Notes: generated by a model not told the origin, from the letters alone. A stretch of 64,000 bases of DNA from Streptomyces spororaveus (GCF_016755875.1 NZ_BNED01000005.1:7639501-7703500), one strand, 5' to 3'. Counted from the first letter of the stretch, positions 43,150 through 51,887 are shown. Numbers and translations are program-made.

Positions 43150-44385
43150 TCAGGCCCGGCCACGCCCCTGCGCGGCCAGCCGGAGCAGGTGTTCCACCGG
43201 GCCGCGGCGCAGCGGGCTGTCGGCCCAGATCCGCTGCCAGGCCCAGGTCAGGGCCAGGGCCGCGCCGCTGAAGGCCAGCCAGGCGGACCAGGACGCGGCG
43301 CCGTGCGCCGGACCGGCCAGCACCAGCGCGTGGACGACGTACGCGCTCAGCGCCATCGCCCCGAGCAGCGTGAGCGGCCTCAGCAGGCGCGCCCCCTTCC
43401 CGTGCCGCGCGGCGAGCGCGCACAGGCCGATGAGCGCGCAGCCCACGCCCGCGTTGCCGAGGGTCTCCAACGGGGTCTGGCTGTAGGGATCGGCCACCAG
43501 CAGCCAGTCCCAGGAGGTGCTGGGCACGGCGCCGTACTGACCGCTCAGCACCTCCCGTACGGGGTCGGCGGCGGCCATGGCCTCCGGGTGGTGGACGGCG
43601 ATCGCCTCCAGCAACCGCTGCCGGGCGCCGAACACATGGCTCGCGAGCCACGCCGGTCCGTATCCGGCGAAGGCGGCCACCGTGCCCCACACCGCCATCC
43701 GCCGCGCCGCCGACCGGGCCCGCACGTCGCACAGCCGGGCCAGCGCCATCCCCACCAGCACGTACGGGAAGTAGGTGGCCAGCGGATACGCCCCGGTGAG
43801 CAGCAGTTCCAACAGCACCCCGCCCAGCCCGGACCAACCGGTCAGATCGGCTGCCTCGGGGACCAGGCCGCGGCCGGACGCCTCGTAGCCGAACACCGGG
43901 CCCAGCAGGAAGGACAGCAGCGGCCCGGCCACCACCGAGACGCCCGCCACGGCGCCGAGGGCCGGGGTGGACAGCCGGGTGAAGGGCTCGGCCGCCAGGA
44001 AGTACACGGCGAAGAAGGCCAGGATGACCAGGATTCCGGGCCACAGCGAGGCCAGCCACACGCCGAGTGCGGCCAGCAGCGCACTGCGGATCAGCAGGGG
44101 ACGCCAGCGGCGCGCCCAGCCGTCCGGGCGCTTGGCCGGGTCCGGCGTGCGCTGGGCGAGGACCAGGGAGAAGCCGGCGAGCAGGGTGAAGAGGGCCGGA
44201 GCGCGCCCGTCGGCCGCGACGAGGAGGTATCCGGCGCCCTCCGGCTCCGGAGCGGGGCCGACGTGCACGGCGAACATGCCGAGGACGGCCAGGCCGCGGA
44301 CGGCGTCGACCCCGGCCAGCCGACCGGAGCCCCGGGCGGGGGCCGCCGTCCCCGTGCCGGTGCCCGTCGGGGAGGCGCGTCGCAT
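43150..44385 (-). CDS. DUF418/DUF1624-like multi-TM acyltransferase family protein
   Basis: A 411-residue membrane protein; GGAGAG lies before ATG 44385. The start DAVRGLAVLGMFAVHVGPAP matches the DUF1624/heparan-glucosaminide acetyltransferase-like opening with the conserved Asp-x-x-Arg-Gly and His. It has about ten helices, a long loop with FGYEASGRGLVPEAADLTG, and ends in a DUF418-like portion (LGNAGVGCALIGLCALAAR). It may transfer acyl groups across the membrane to a sugar or wall polymer. It is divergent from the NUDIX gene. Confidence 0.82.
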   Translation of the reverse strand: MRRASPTGTGTGTAAPARGSGRLAGVDAVRGLAVLGMFAVHVGPAPEPEGAGYLLVAADGRAPALFTLLAGFSLVLAQRTPDPAKRPDGWARRWRPLLIRSALLAALGVWLASLWPGILVILAFFAVYFLAAEPFTRLSTPALGAVAGVSVVAGPLLSFLLGPVFGYEASGRGLVPEAADLTGWSGLGGVLLELLLTGAYPLATYFPYVLVGMALARLCDVRARSAARRMAVWGTVAAFAGYGPAWLASHVFGARQRLLEAIAVHHPEAMAAADPVREVLSGQYGAVPSTSWDWLLVADPYSQTPLETLGNAGVGCALIGLCALAARHGKGARLLRPLTLLGAMALSAYVVHALVLAGPAHGAASWSAWLAFSGAALALTWAWQRIWADSPLRRGPVEHLLRLAAQGRGRA

Positions 44386-44514
44386 GTGTGGGTCTCTCCT
44401 CGGTGCGGTCGCCGTGCGTTCCGTGCGTGCGACGTTGGTCGGACCGGCGGTTTTCACGCCGCCAGTCCGCGTGCGGAACGTACCAGGGAGTGCATAACCA
44501 AGTAATAAGGAGGT

Positions 44515-44640
44515 ATGGGGAGGGCAAAGACCTGGTGCGCCGGTGCGGGCGGAAGGGTCGCCGTAACCCGGGAGCCGTGCCCGCTGTTGCACAGGCCGTC
44601 AGGTCCACCCACGGTGAACGGAGTCCGATGCCGCAGCTGA
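44515..44640 (+). CDS. Short upstream frame with perfect ribosome site (possible leader peptide)
   Basis: ATG 44515 is preceded by AAGGAGG and A/T-rich TAATAA. The 41-codon frame starts MGRAKTWCAGAGGRV, contains three more Cys and ends at TGA 44640, 13 nt after the NUDIX start at 44628. The NUDIX gene's own ribosome site (ACGGAG) is weaker, so ribosomes ending here could reinitiate on it. Whether the peptide itself works is unknown; it could also be the remnant of a longer start. Confidence 0.4.
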   Translation: MGRAKTWCAGAGGRVAVTREPCPLLHRPSGPPTVNGVRCRS

Positions 44641-45677
44641 CCGACCAGGGCGCGATCGACGCACACGAGCGGGGGCGTACGGGGACCTGGATGACCCCGG
44701 CGGAGTACGGGGCCTCGCGGGCCGCCGTGTGGACCGCGGCCGTCGTCCTCGTCACCGACGTCCGCGGCCGGATCCTTGTCCAGAGCGTCGACTACCGCGC
44801 CGACCGGCTGCTTCCCGGCGGAGCCGTGGACGCCGGCGAGGCACCGTCCGCGGCGGCCGCCCGCGAGCTGCGCGAGGAACTCGGAGTCGACGGCCGCTAC
44901 CCGCGCGGCCTCGCCGTCGACTGGATCCCGGCCGACACCCCCGGGTTCCCGCCCGAGATGTGCTTCCCGGGCGAGATCCTGCACGTCTACGACGGCGGCA
45001 CCTGGACCCCCGACCGGATCGAGGCCGTCCGCCTTCCCGCCCAGGAGATCACCGGCATCCACTTCGCCGAGCCGGCCGACCTGCCCGCCCTGATGGACCC
45101 GGGCGACGCCCGCCGCGCCCTGTCCGCGCTCCGCGCCCGCATCAACGGCTCCGGCACCGCCCTGCTGGAGGACGGCCGCCCCACCGCGCCGACCGCCCTC
45201 GACCGGCTCGGGGTCCTGCGCACCCGCCGGATCCCGCAGCACGGCGCCTGGCACCCCGGCCGGGTCCCGGAGCGGCTGTCCGTACGGGACCTGTCGGCCT
45301 GGCTGTTCGCCCCCGACGGCCGGGTCCTGCTGCTGATCTCCCGGGCCACGGGCGCCGCCCACCTCCCGCCCCCGACGGCCGGATCCACCGAGGACGCCGT
45401 GCCGCTCGGCTACCGCCACGGTGAGCAGGGCGCCCACGCCCGGGCCGCGGGCCGCCTCACCGGCCTCGCCCCGGGCGCGGACGCGGAGTACGCACGCCTG
45501 CTGGCCACCCCCGAACAGGTCCGCGAACTCAGTGACTGGGGGCGGGCGGGCGACGACGAGCTCGCGGCGGTCCACGCCGCCCGCGCGCGCCTCGGCCTCC
45601 CCGTCCCCACCCGCACCCCGCCCACCGAACTCCCCGATGAGGGCGCCCGCCGGAGCCACTTCGCGGGCATCGCTTAG
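44628..45677 (+). CDS. NUDIX hydrolase with C-terminal NUDIX-like half
   Basis: A 349-residue protein. The first half has a complete NUDIX box, GGAVDAGEAPSAAAARELRE then ELG (G-x5-E-x7-REUxEExG), and would cleave a nucleoside-diphosphate-linked compound using Mg2+. The second half (from ~200) starts ERLSVRDLSAWLFAPDGRVL like a NUDIX fold, but its box has lost the Glu residues, so it is probably structural or substrate-binding. An upstream 41-codon frame overlaps the start. A hairpin with a long loop follows the stop. Confidence 0.85.
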   Translation: MPQLTDQGAIDAHERGRTGTWMTPAEYGASRAAVWTAAVVLVTDVRGRILVQSVDYRADRLLPGGAVDAGEAPSAAAARELREELGVDGRYPRGLAVDWIPADTPGFPPEMCFPGEILHVYDGGTWTPDRIEAVRLPAQEITGIHFAEPADLPALMDPGDARRALSALRARINGSGTALLEDGRPTAPTALDRLGVLRTRRIPQHGAWHPGRVPERLSVRDLSAWLFAPDGRVLLLISRATGAAHLPPPTAGSTEDAVPLGYRHGEQGAHARAAGRLTGLAPGADAEYARLLATPEQVRELSDWGRAGDDELAAVHAARARLGLPVPTRTPPTELPDEGARRSHFAGIA

Positions 45678-45678
45678 C

Positions 45679-45730
45679 GGGTGTCCTGCCGGTCAGGGCG
45701 GACCAGGGAGCGGTGGCCGGCAGGACACCC
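45679..45730 (+). terminator. Long-looped inverted repeat after the NUDIX gene
   Basis: GGGTGTCCTGCCGG and its perfect complement, 14 bp, separated by 24 nt, starting one base after the stop. The long loop is unusual. Its core GGGTGTCC/GGACACCC is shared with the hairpin at 51361, and a GGACACCCC half also occurs at 9196. Confidence 0.6.
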
Positions 45731-45855
45731 CCTGCAGGACATGCCCGGGGGAGCGCCGCCGGACCGCGGGGCGACCGGGGTGGCCCCCGCCCCGCGGCCA
45801 CCGCCATGATCGGGAAATCCGGCGTCCACGGTCCGCGGTCCCGCAGCATGGGGCC

Positions 45856-46359
45856 ATGAGCGACAGCGCGATCACCTACACCCTGTACATCCAGGCCGAT
45901 CCCGCCAGGGTCTGGCAGGCCCTCACCGAGCCCGCCCTCACCCGCCGGTACTGGGGCCTGAGCTTCGAGACCGACTGGGGGGTGGGCTCGCCGATGGACT
46001 GGGTCGAGCGGGGGACCCGTACCAGCGACCCCGAGCAGGTGGTCCTCGGCTGCGTCCCCGACCGCCTGCTCTCCTACACCTGGCACACCTTCACCCCCCA
46101 GTGGGCGGCATCGGCCGGGATCGGCGAGGAGCTGCGGGCCGAACTGGCGAAGGAGCGCCGTACGAAGGTGACGTACGAGATCGAGCCCGTCGGCGACACC
46201 CTCGCCCGGCTGACCATCCTGCACGAGGGCTTCGAACCCGGCGGCACCCTGATCGGCATGTGCGGACGGGCCTGGCCGATGCTCGCGTCCAGCCTCAAGA
46301 CCCTGCTGGAGACCGGGGCGCCGCTGCCGGAGGCGGAGGAGGAGGCGGGCGAGGTCTGA
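45856..46359 (+). CDS. SRPBCC/AHSA1-like protein
   Basis: A 167-residue protein of the START-like fold: TYTLYIQADPARVWQALTEP at the start, TRRYWGLSFETDWGVGSPM, then VLGCVPDRLLSYTWHTF and LTILHEGFEPGG. AHSA1-like proteins bind hydrophobic ligands or act as chaperone cofactors; in bacteria most are of unknown role and often paired with ArsR regulators, but none is adjacent here. The start MSDSAI has only GGGGCC upstream; no better start is visible. Confidence 0.88.
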   Translation: MSDSAITYTLYIQADPARVWQALTEPALTRRYWGLSFETDWGVGSPMDWVERGTRTSDPEQVVLGCVPDRLLSYTWHTFTPQWAASAGIGEELRAELAKERRTKVTYEIEPVGDTLARLTILHEGFEPGGTLIGMCGRAWPMLASSLKTLLETGAPLPEAEEEAGEV

Positions 46360-46507
46360 GGCGTGGAACGGAGAGCCGGTCCGCGTCCGTGTCCGCGGCC
46401 CCGGTCGCCCCGAACGGCCCGGCTCTCCACGAACGACCCGGCCCAACTGCCCTGTCCCGCACCGTACCTGAGAACATGTGTACAGACCACGAATCGGGAG
46501 CACGGAC

Positions 46508-47248
46508 ATGGCACCGGAACTGGACCAGCACCGCGTCGTCATCACCGCCGCGGGCCGCGACTTCGGGCGTACCCTCGCCCTCCGTTTCGCGGGCAGGGGT
46601 GCCGAGGTGCACCTGTCCGCCCGCACCCTCGAAGCCGCCGAGCACGTCCGCGAGGAGATCCGCGCCCAGGGCCACGACGCGGACCGCGTCCACGCCTACG
46701 CCTGCGACCTCACGGATCCCGCCTCCGTACGGGCGTTCGCCGCCGCGGTCGCCGCCCGCACGGACCACGTGGACGTGCTGGTCAACAACGGCTCCCGCTA
46801 CCAGCACGGCACGGACCTGCTGTCCGCCACCGACGAGGAGGTGACCGACACCCTCGCCTCCGGAGCCACCGGTACCGTCCTGGCCACCAAGGCCTTCCTG
46901 CCGCTGCTCCTGAAGTCGGCCAAGCCGGACATCGTCACGATGGTCTCCGGCTGCGGGGAGAGCGGCCACCACAGGTCCGACGCCCACGCGGCCTTCTACG
47001 CCGCCAAGAGCGCCCAGGCCGGTTTCACCGAGATCCTCTCCCGCAGGCTGCGCGACCAGGGCGTCCGTGTGATCTCCCTCTACCCGCCGGACTTCGACAA
47101 CCACGACCCGCTGTCGGAGTCCTGGGAGGGCGCGCCGCGCACGGCGAAGGACCCGCTCACGTCGCAGTCGCTGGTGGACTGCATCTTCTTCGCGATCGGC
47201 CAGCCGCGGGACTGTTTCATCAAGTCCTTCCACTTCGAGCAGGTCTGA
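46508..47248 (+). CDS. SDR family oxidoreductase (atypical)
   Basis: A 246-residue short-chain dehydrogenase; GGGAG lies before ATG 46508. The cofactor loop is ITAAGRDFGRTL, differing from the usual TGxxxGIG, and LVNNGSRYQHG replaces NNAG. YAAKSAQAGF carries the YxxxK pair; the catalytic Ser is in MVSGCGESG. It is probably still able to bind NADP but is divergent from the typical class. Stand-alone gene, function unknown. Confidence 0.85.
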   Translation: MAPELDQHRVVITAAGRDFGRTLALRFAGRGAEVHLSARTLEAAEHVREEIRAQGHDADRVHAYACDLTDPASVRAFAAAVAARTDHVDVLVNNGSRYQHGTDLLSATDEEVTDTLASGATGTVLATKAFLPLLLKSAKPDIVTMVSGCGESGHHRSDAHAAFYAAKSAQAGFTEILSRRLRDQGVRVISLYPPDFDNHDPLSESWEGAPRTAKDPLTSQSLVDCIFFAIGQPRDCFIKSFHFEQV

Positions 47249-47255
47249 CGGTCGT

Positions 47256-47279
47256 GGGGCGGACACCGGCGACCGCCCC
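47256..47279. terminator. Weak terminator hairpin after the SDR gene
   Basis: GGGGCGG-N10-CCGCCCC, 7-bp perfect arms, seven bases after the stop codon. Confidence 0.4.
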
Positions 47280-47366
47280 CGGCCCCCCCCGCGTGCGCAG
47301 TCTCCGCACCGCTGAACAGGCCTTGACGGCACCCTGACCGCAGGCCGCTCCAGGGGGTCGTGTGGA

Positions 47367-47945
47367 ATGGGTGCCATGGGGAGAGGAAACGACGAGCAGC
47401 GACCCGGCACAGGCATACCGGCGCGGGACCCGATGAGCGGCCCCGACACCGACGAGCCCCCGGAGCACTGGCGCTACGTCCGCCACCTGGAATCCCTGGC
47501 TGCGACTCCGGGCCGGGGCGCGGAGACCGAGGCGCAGGTCGTGGCCGCCGTCCTGCGCGATCCCGACCGGGTGATGGCCGAGAGCGCGGTGGTCACCCAC
47601 CTCGACCGGCGAGCCGTGCACCTGCTCGCCGACGAGGAGTTCCCCGCCTGGGCCCGCGCCATGGCCGCCGCCCTCGCCGGCCGGGACTTCCCCGAGCGCC
47701 GGCTGCGCGAGTGGAGCCTGCTCAAGGCCGTCACCCGTGGCGAGCCCTGGTCCGCCGAGGAGCTCACCGCAGCCTCCGACTGGTGCCAGCGCACCGCCGC
47801 CCGCCTGCTGACCTCGTACGAGGCGCTGACCCTGCTGGCCGCCGACGCCCGCACGCGCCGCGTCCGCAACGCGGCCACCGAACGCCTGCGCCGCGGCACC
47901 GCGGTCCGAACCGCCGGGCCGGTGCCGGCCCCGCGCCGGTCGTAA
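47367..47945 (+). CDS. Hypothetical protein
   Basis: A 192-residue protein, beginning at either ATG 47367 or 47376. An N-terminal polar leader precedes a helical region (RYVRHLESLAATPGRGAETE, VVAAVLRDPDRVMAESAVVTH) and a Trp-containing core (LREWSLLKAVTRGEPWSAEE). The repeated short helices hint at a HEAT-like or armadillo-like fold, but no family is recognised. No signal or membrane segment. Confidence 0.65.
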   Translation: MGAMGRGNDEQRPGTGIPARDPMSGPDTDEPPEHWRYVRHLESLAATPGRGAETEAQVVAAVLRDPDRVMAESAVVTHLDRRAVHLLADEEFPAWARAMAAALAGRDFPERRLREWSLLKAVTRGEPWSAEELTAASDWCQRTAARLLTSYEALTLLAADARTRRVRNAATERLRRGTAVRTAGPVPAPRRS

Positions 47946-48034
47946 CACCCCTGAGCTGACGGGTGGTTGTGGTGCGGGCCGGTGATTCCGCGCTTTGCGT
48001 CCCCGAGGCCGGATGCCCATGGCATCGTTGGCAC

Positions 48035-48667
48035 GTGACTGCGCCCAGCCCTGCCCGGCAGCTCGCCGACCACGTCCGCGAGGTCCTCGGCGAAGGGCCG
48101 TTCGCCCCGCCGGGCGGTTGGTCGCACATGGGCGCCGTCATCTGCGACGTGAGCTTCCAGGCGCGCACCCGGTACGTGTCGACGCTGCTGCCGCGCCTGC
48201 TCCGGCTGCGGGAGGAATGGCCCGATGCCGCGACGGTCAGCGGCTTCCAGGCCCGGCTCGCCGCCCATGACCTCGCCGCCACCCTGGACTTCCGCAGTCC
48301 CGGGAAGGTCGCCAAGGCCCACGACATCACCGACCTGCTGGTCGCCGAGCGGGTCGACACGCGGGAGGACCTGCACGGCTGGCTCGGCCGGCCGGCCGGT
48401 CGCGCCGCCCTGCGCGCGGTGAAGGGCGTGGGGCCGAAGAGCGTGGACTACCTCGGCAACCTGGTCGGCCGGTCCCAGGTCGCGGTGGACGTGCACCTGC
48501 GCGCTTTCGCCGCGGACGCGGGTGTCCCGAACCTCGGCTACGAGCCCCTGCGCGCCGCCTACGAGGAGGCCGCCGCCCTCCTCGGCCACGATCCGGGTGC
48601 CCTGGAGCACGCGGTCTGGGGTTCGCGGGCATCACACGGGGCCGGTAGGACAGGAATCACAGGCTGA
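48035..48667 (+). CDS. HhH (endonuclease III-like) domain protein
   Basis: A 210-residue protein from GTG 48035 (VTAPSPARQ); the frame is open further upstream, but the extra ~24 residues look non-conserved. The helix-hairpin-helix KGVGPKSVDYLGNLVGRSQV, followed by DVHLRAFAADAG, matches the HhH-GPD DNA glycosylase fold, including the Asp (AVDVH) used for catalysis. The Lys of bifunctional glycosylases and the 4Fe-4S Cys set are not seen. It may be a minimal DNA glycosylase or a DNA-binding relative. Confidence 0.75.
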   Translation: MTAPSPARQLADHVREVLGEGPFAPPGGWSHMGAVICDVSFQARTRYVSTLLPRLLRLREEWPDAATVSGFQARLAAHDLAATLDFRSPGKVAKAHDITDLLVAERVDTREDLHGWLGRPAGRAALRAVKGVGPKSVDYLGNLVGRSQVAVDVHLRAFAADAGVPNLGYEPLRAAYEEAAALLGHDPGALEHAVWGSRASHGAGRTGITG

Positions 48668-48714
48668 TCTCGTTTACATCTCGTCACACGTCCTTCCAGG
48701 GCTTAAGGTGCCGT

Positions 48715-48728
48715 TACCCGGCCGGGTA
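48715..48728. promoter_or_regulatory. 14-bp palindrome before the methyltransferase gene
   Basis: TACCCGGCCGGGTA, perfect, five bases after a Streptomyces-type -10 (TAAGGT, 48704-48709) and 43 bp before the GTG start. It could be an operator or an early 5' hairpin. Confidence 0.4.
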
Positions 48729-48771
48729 TCAGCGTGAAAACCGATGCCACTCCGCTGGAGGATGACTCTCC

Positions 48772-49710
48772 GTGTCGCACGTTTCACAAGCTTCCGTCGT
48801 CACCACCCCCGACGGTGAGCAGGCCCCGCCCGTCCCTACCACGTACGGCGAGGTCAAAGGCTGGTTCTCGGCGTACGACCAGGTGCTCTTCGACTGGTTC
48901 CTGACACGCCAGGACAGCGGCGAGGCGCAGCCCGGCGACCTGCTGGAGCTCGGCGCCTTCATGGGGAAGAGCGCGATCTTCCTGGGCCGGTACCTCCGGC
49001 CCGGTGAGAGGTTCACCGTCTGCGACCTCTTCGACTCGCCCGCGACGGACGACTTCAACGTCGCGGAGAACCGCACGTCCTACCCCACGCTCACGCGGCG
49101 CGGCTTCGAGACCAACTACCTGGCCTTCCACGAGGCCCTGCCGACGCTGATACAGGCCCCCACCTCGGTCGTGGCCGACGAGGTCAAGCCGGCGAGCTGC
49201 CGCTTCGTGCACGTCGACGCCTCGCACCTCTACGAACACGTCGCCACGGACATCGCGTCCTCGCGCCTCGTCGCGGCCCCGGATGCCGTGGTCGTCTTCG
49301 ACGACTACCGGTCCGAGCACTGCCCCGGTGTCGCGGCCGCCGTGTGGAGCGCGGTGATCACCGGCGACCTGCACCCCATCTGCGTCTCGGGTTCGAAGCT
49401 CTACGCGACCTGGGGCGACCCGGAGCCCCACCAGACGGCGCTGCTCGCGTGGCTGGAGGGGCGCAGCGACCTCTGGCACGGCGTGGACGTGATCGACGGC
49501 CGTCCCATGGTGCGCATCGGGGACCAGGGCGTGGTCGCGCCGGAGCCGCCGCAGCCGCTGCACCCCGCGCCGCCGGCGGAACCGGCGCCGGCCCCCGCTC
49601 CCGTCGCCGCGCGCCGGCCCGGCGTCCGCTGGCGCAAGCTGGCCAAGGACCTGCTCCCGCCCGTGGTCACCCGCGCGATCGTGGCACGTAACCGCCGCCG
49701 CAGGGGCTGA
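48772..49710 (+). CDS. Class I SAM-dependent methyltransferase (Methyltransf_24-like)
   Basis: A 312-residue protein starting at GTG 48772 with GGAGG 12 bases upstream. DLLELGAFMGKSAIFLGRYL is the SAM-binding motif I, with CDLF and CRFVHVDASHLYEHVATDI in the expected order, then VVVFDDYRSEHCPGVAAA. The last ~60 residues are a Pro/Ala-rich linker and an Arg-rich tail (RRPGVRWRKLAKDL), which may contact the membrane or a partner. Relatives act on sugars or small molecules in cell-surface and natural-product clusters; no cluster is visible here. Confidence 0.85.
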   Translation: MSHVSQASVVTTPDGEQAPPVPTTYGEVKGWFSAYDQVLFDWFLTRQDSGEAQPGDLLELGAFMGKSAIFLGRYLRPGERFTVCDLFDSPATDDFNVAENRTSYPTLTRRGFETNYLAFHEALPTLIQAPTSVVADEVKPASCRFVHVDASHLYEHVATDIASSRLVAAPDAVVVFDDYRSEHCPGVAAAVWSAVITGDLHPICVSGSKLYATWGDPEPHQTALLAWLEGRSDLWHGVDVIDGRPMVRIGDQGVVAPEPPQPLHPAPPAEPAPAPAPVAARRPGVRWRKLAKDLLPPVVTRAIVARNRRRRG

Positions 49711-49760
49711 CGCCGTAGGGCCGGCGCCGAAACGACGGACGCCGAAAAAGGCGCACGCCA

Positions 49761-49784
49761 CCCCGGACCGGATCCGGTCCGGGG
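49761..49784. terminator. Perfect palindromic bidirectional terminator
   Basis: CCCCGGACCGGA and TCCGGTCCGGGG meet with no loop in DNA (24-bp palindrome). It sits between the converging methyltransferase and DEAD-box helicase genes. Confidence 0.65.
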
Positions 49785-49802
49785 CGGCGGGACGGACGCG
49801 GG

Positions 49803-51281
49803 TCAGACGCCCCGGCGCACCCGGGCCGCGCGGCGGGCCTCCGCCTGCTGGCGGGCCTCGATCGTCTTGCGGGACTCCTTGCCGCGGCCCGGGCGGGTAC
49901 CGATGCCGCGGAAGGCCAGGTCCGAGCCGGAGGGCTTGCCCTTGGCGTCGGTCGGCGCGGAGCCCGCCAGCGGGACCCCGGAGGGGGCCTTGGCGCCGGT
50001 GATGCGGGTCAGTGCCGCCTCGCCGGACCGCACCTGCGTGATCGTCGGCCGGATCCGGGCGTCGGAGAGCAGGCGGACCATGTCCCGGCGCTGGTTCGGG
50101 GTGACGAGGGTGACGACCCGGCCGGACTCGCCGGCCCGGGCGGTGCGGCCGCCCCGGTGCAGGTAGTCCTTGTGGTCGGCGGGCGGGTCGACGTTGACCA
50201 CGAGGTCGAGGTCGTCGATGTGGATGCCGCGCGCCGCGACGTTCGTCGCGACCAGGACCGTGACGGCCCCGCTCTTGAACTGGGCCAGCGTCCGGGTGCG
50301 CTGCGGCTGAGACTTGCCGCTGTGCAGGCCCTCCGCCCGCACGCCCATGGCCCGCAGGTGCTTCACGAACTGGTCGACCCCGTGCTTGGTGTCGAGGAAC
50401 ATCAGCACGCGGTTGTCCCGGGCGGCGATCTCCGTCGCCGCCGAGACCTTGTCGGCCGCGTGGATGTGCAGCACGTGGTGGTCCATCGTGGACACCGCGC
50501 CCGCCTGCGGGTCGACGGAGTGCGAGACCGGGTCCTTCAGGTACTTCCGGACGAGCTGGTCGACATTGCGGTCCAGGGTCGCCGAGAACAGCATCCGCTG
50601 TCCCGCGTGGTGCACCTGGTCCAGGATCTCGGTGACCTGCGGCATGAAGCCCATGTCGCACATCTGGTCGGCCTCGTCGAGCACGGTGATCTTCACCCGC
50701 TCCAGGTGCACGTCCCGCCGCCCCACCAGGTCGCTGAGCCGCCCGGGGGTGGCCACCACGACCTCGGCGCCGGTGCGCAGCGAGCTCACCTGGCGGCCGA
50801 TGGACAGGCCGCCGACCACGGTGGCCATCCGCAGCTTCAAGGCCGCGGCGTACGGCTCCAGCGCCTCGGTGACCTGCTGCGCCAGCTCGCGCGTCGGTAC
50901 GAGGACCAGTGCCAGCGGGCGCTTCGGGTCGGCCTGCTGTCCCGCCGTACGGGCCAGCAGGGCCAGGCCGAAGGCGAGGGTCTTGCCCGAGCCGGTCCGG
51001 CCGCGGCCGAGGACGTCCCGGCCGGCCAGCGCGTTCGGGAGCGTCGCGGCCTGGATCGGGAACGGCTCCGTCACGGCCAGCGAGGCCATGGTCTCCACCA
51101 GCTCAAGGGGCAGGTCGAGCTCGGCGAAGGACTTCACCGGCGCCAGTGCCGGCTCCTTCGGCGCGTGCATCGTGAACTCACCCTGCGGGCCGAGGGTGCG
51201 GGCGGCCTTGGCGGGGGTCCGGGGACCGGCCTTGGCACCGCCCTTCACACCGAAGCGCCCATGAGCTGACGGGTTCCTCAT
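49803..51281 (-). CDS. DEAD-box RNA helicase (RhlE/CsdA-like)
   Basis: A 492-residue ATP-dependent RNA helicase. Motifs: FPIQAATLPNALAGRD (Q motif), GRTGSGKT (I), VLDEADQMCDMGF (II), FSATLD (III), VLMFLDTKHGVDQFVKHL, VLVATNVAARGIHIDDLD (V) and HRGGRTARAGESG (VI). Short basic tails lie at both ends (the start runs MRNPSAHGRFGVKGG). It would unwind structured RNA, for example during ribosome assembly or cold adaptation. A cold-shock protein gene lies ~1.3 kb away. Confidence 0.95.
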   Translation of the reverse strand: MRNPSAHGRFGVKGGAKAGPRTPAKAARTLGPQGEFTMHAPKEPALAPVKSFAELDLPLELVETMASLAVTEPFPIQAATLPNALAGRDVLGRGRTGSGKTLAFGLALLARTAGQQADPKRPLALVLVPTRELAQQVTEALEPYAAALKLRMATVVGGLSIGRQVSSLRTGAEVVVATPGRLSDLVGRRDVHLERVKITVLDEADQMCDMGFMPQVTEILDQVHHAGQRMLFSATLDRNVDQLVRKYLKDPVSHSVDPQAGAVSTMDHHVLHIHAADKVSAATEIAARDNRVLMFLDTKHGVDQFVKHLRAMGVRAEGLHSGKSQPQRTRTLAQFKSGAVTVLVATNVAARGIHIDDLDLVVNVDPPADHKDYLHRGGRTARAGESGRVVTLVTPNQRRDMVRLLSDARIRPTITQVRSGEAALTRITGAKAPSGVPLAGSAPTDAKGKPSGSDLAFRGIGTRPGRGKESRKTIEARQQAEARRAARVRRGV

Positions 51282-51360
51282 GCAGGACCTTTCGAAACAG
51301 TGAGTAAGAGGGGAGGGAAGAAGAAGATGGTCAACCGCCCATGGTACCAGCGGCGGTCAG

Positions 51361-51392
51361 GGGGTGTCCGGCCATGATCCGCCGGACACCCC
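51361..51392 (-). terminator. Terminator hairpin after the MarR gene
   Basis: GGGGTGTCCGGC-N8-GCCGGACACCCC, perfect 12-bp arms, ending at the base next to the MarR stop codon. Confidence 0.75.
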
Positions 51393-51887
51393 TTAAGCCT
51401 CCCCGGCGGTCAGTTCCCCGGACCGCACCTGCGCGCAGTGCGCACGGATCTCGACCGCGGCGCGGCCGAACCAGTCGGCGATCACGGCGATCTCGTCGGG
51501 GGTGTAGTCGGCGAAGAGAACGGCCAGCCGGTCGTACATCGGCTGGTACACGGCGACGACGCGCGCGGCGGCCGTGGGGTCGGCCACCACCCGCACCCGG
51601 CGCCGGTCGGCCGGGTCGGGCACGCGCCGCGCGTATCCGGCGCGCTCCAGGCGGTTGAGCACCCCGGTGACGGCTCCGGTGGTGAGGTCCAGCAGTCCGG
51701 CGAGGTCACCGGCGGCGAGCGGGGTGTCGCCGGCGCCCAGGATGTGCCCCAGGCAGGTCAGGTCGGTGACGTTGAGCCCGAGCAGCTGCGCCACCTCCTG
51801 CTGGCCGACGATCCCCAGGGCGACGTACTGGTCCATGCGCGCGATCGCCTCGCCGGCCGTGGCCGGGGGGCGGGTCTTGCCCTGCAC
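51393..51887 (-). CDS. MarR family transcriptional regulator
   Basis: A 164-residue winged-helix regulator: LLGLNVTDLTCLGHILGAGD (helices 2-3), LAAGDLAGLLDLTTGAVTGV (recognition helix) and the wing RRVPDPADRRRVRVV. It would bind as a dimer to palindromic DNA and respond to a small ligand. Two palindromes lie in the 107-bp gap upstream (51906-51918 and 51929-51948); the first overlaps its own promoter, consistent with autorepression. The divergent gene encodes a small membrane protein that may be its target. Confidence 0.9.
   Translation of the reverse strand: MQGKTRPPATAGEAIARMDQYVALGIVGQQEVAQLLGLNVTDLTCLGHILGAGDTPLAAGDLAGLLDLTTGAVTGVLNRLERAGYARRVPDPADRRRVRVVADPTAAARVVAVYQPMYDRLAVLFADYTPDEIAVIADWFGRAAVEIRAHCAQVRSGELTAGEA

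Noticed and set aside
39073..44505. Very long open frame (1,810 codons) on the + strand
   Set aside because: It runs antisense across the RNA-repair, SUKH, lipoprotein and acyltransferase genes; low-complexity Arg/Gly/Pro composition shows it is a shadow of high third-position G+C.
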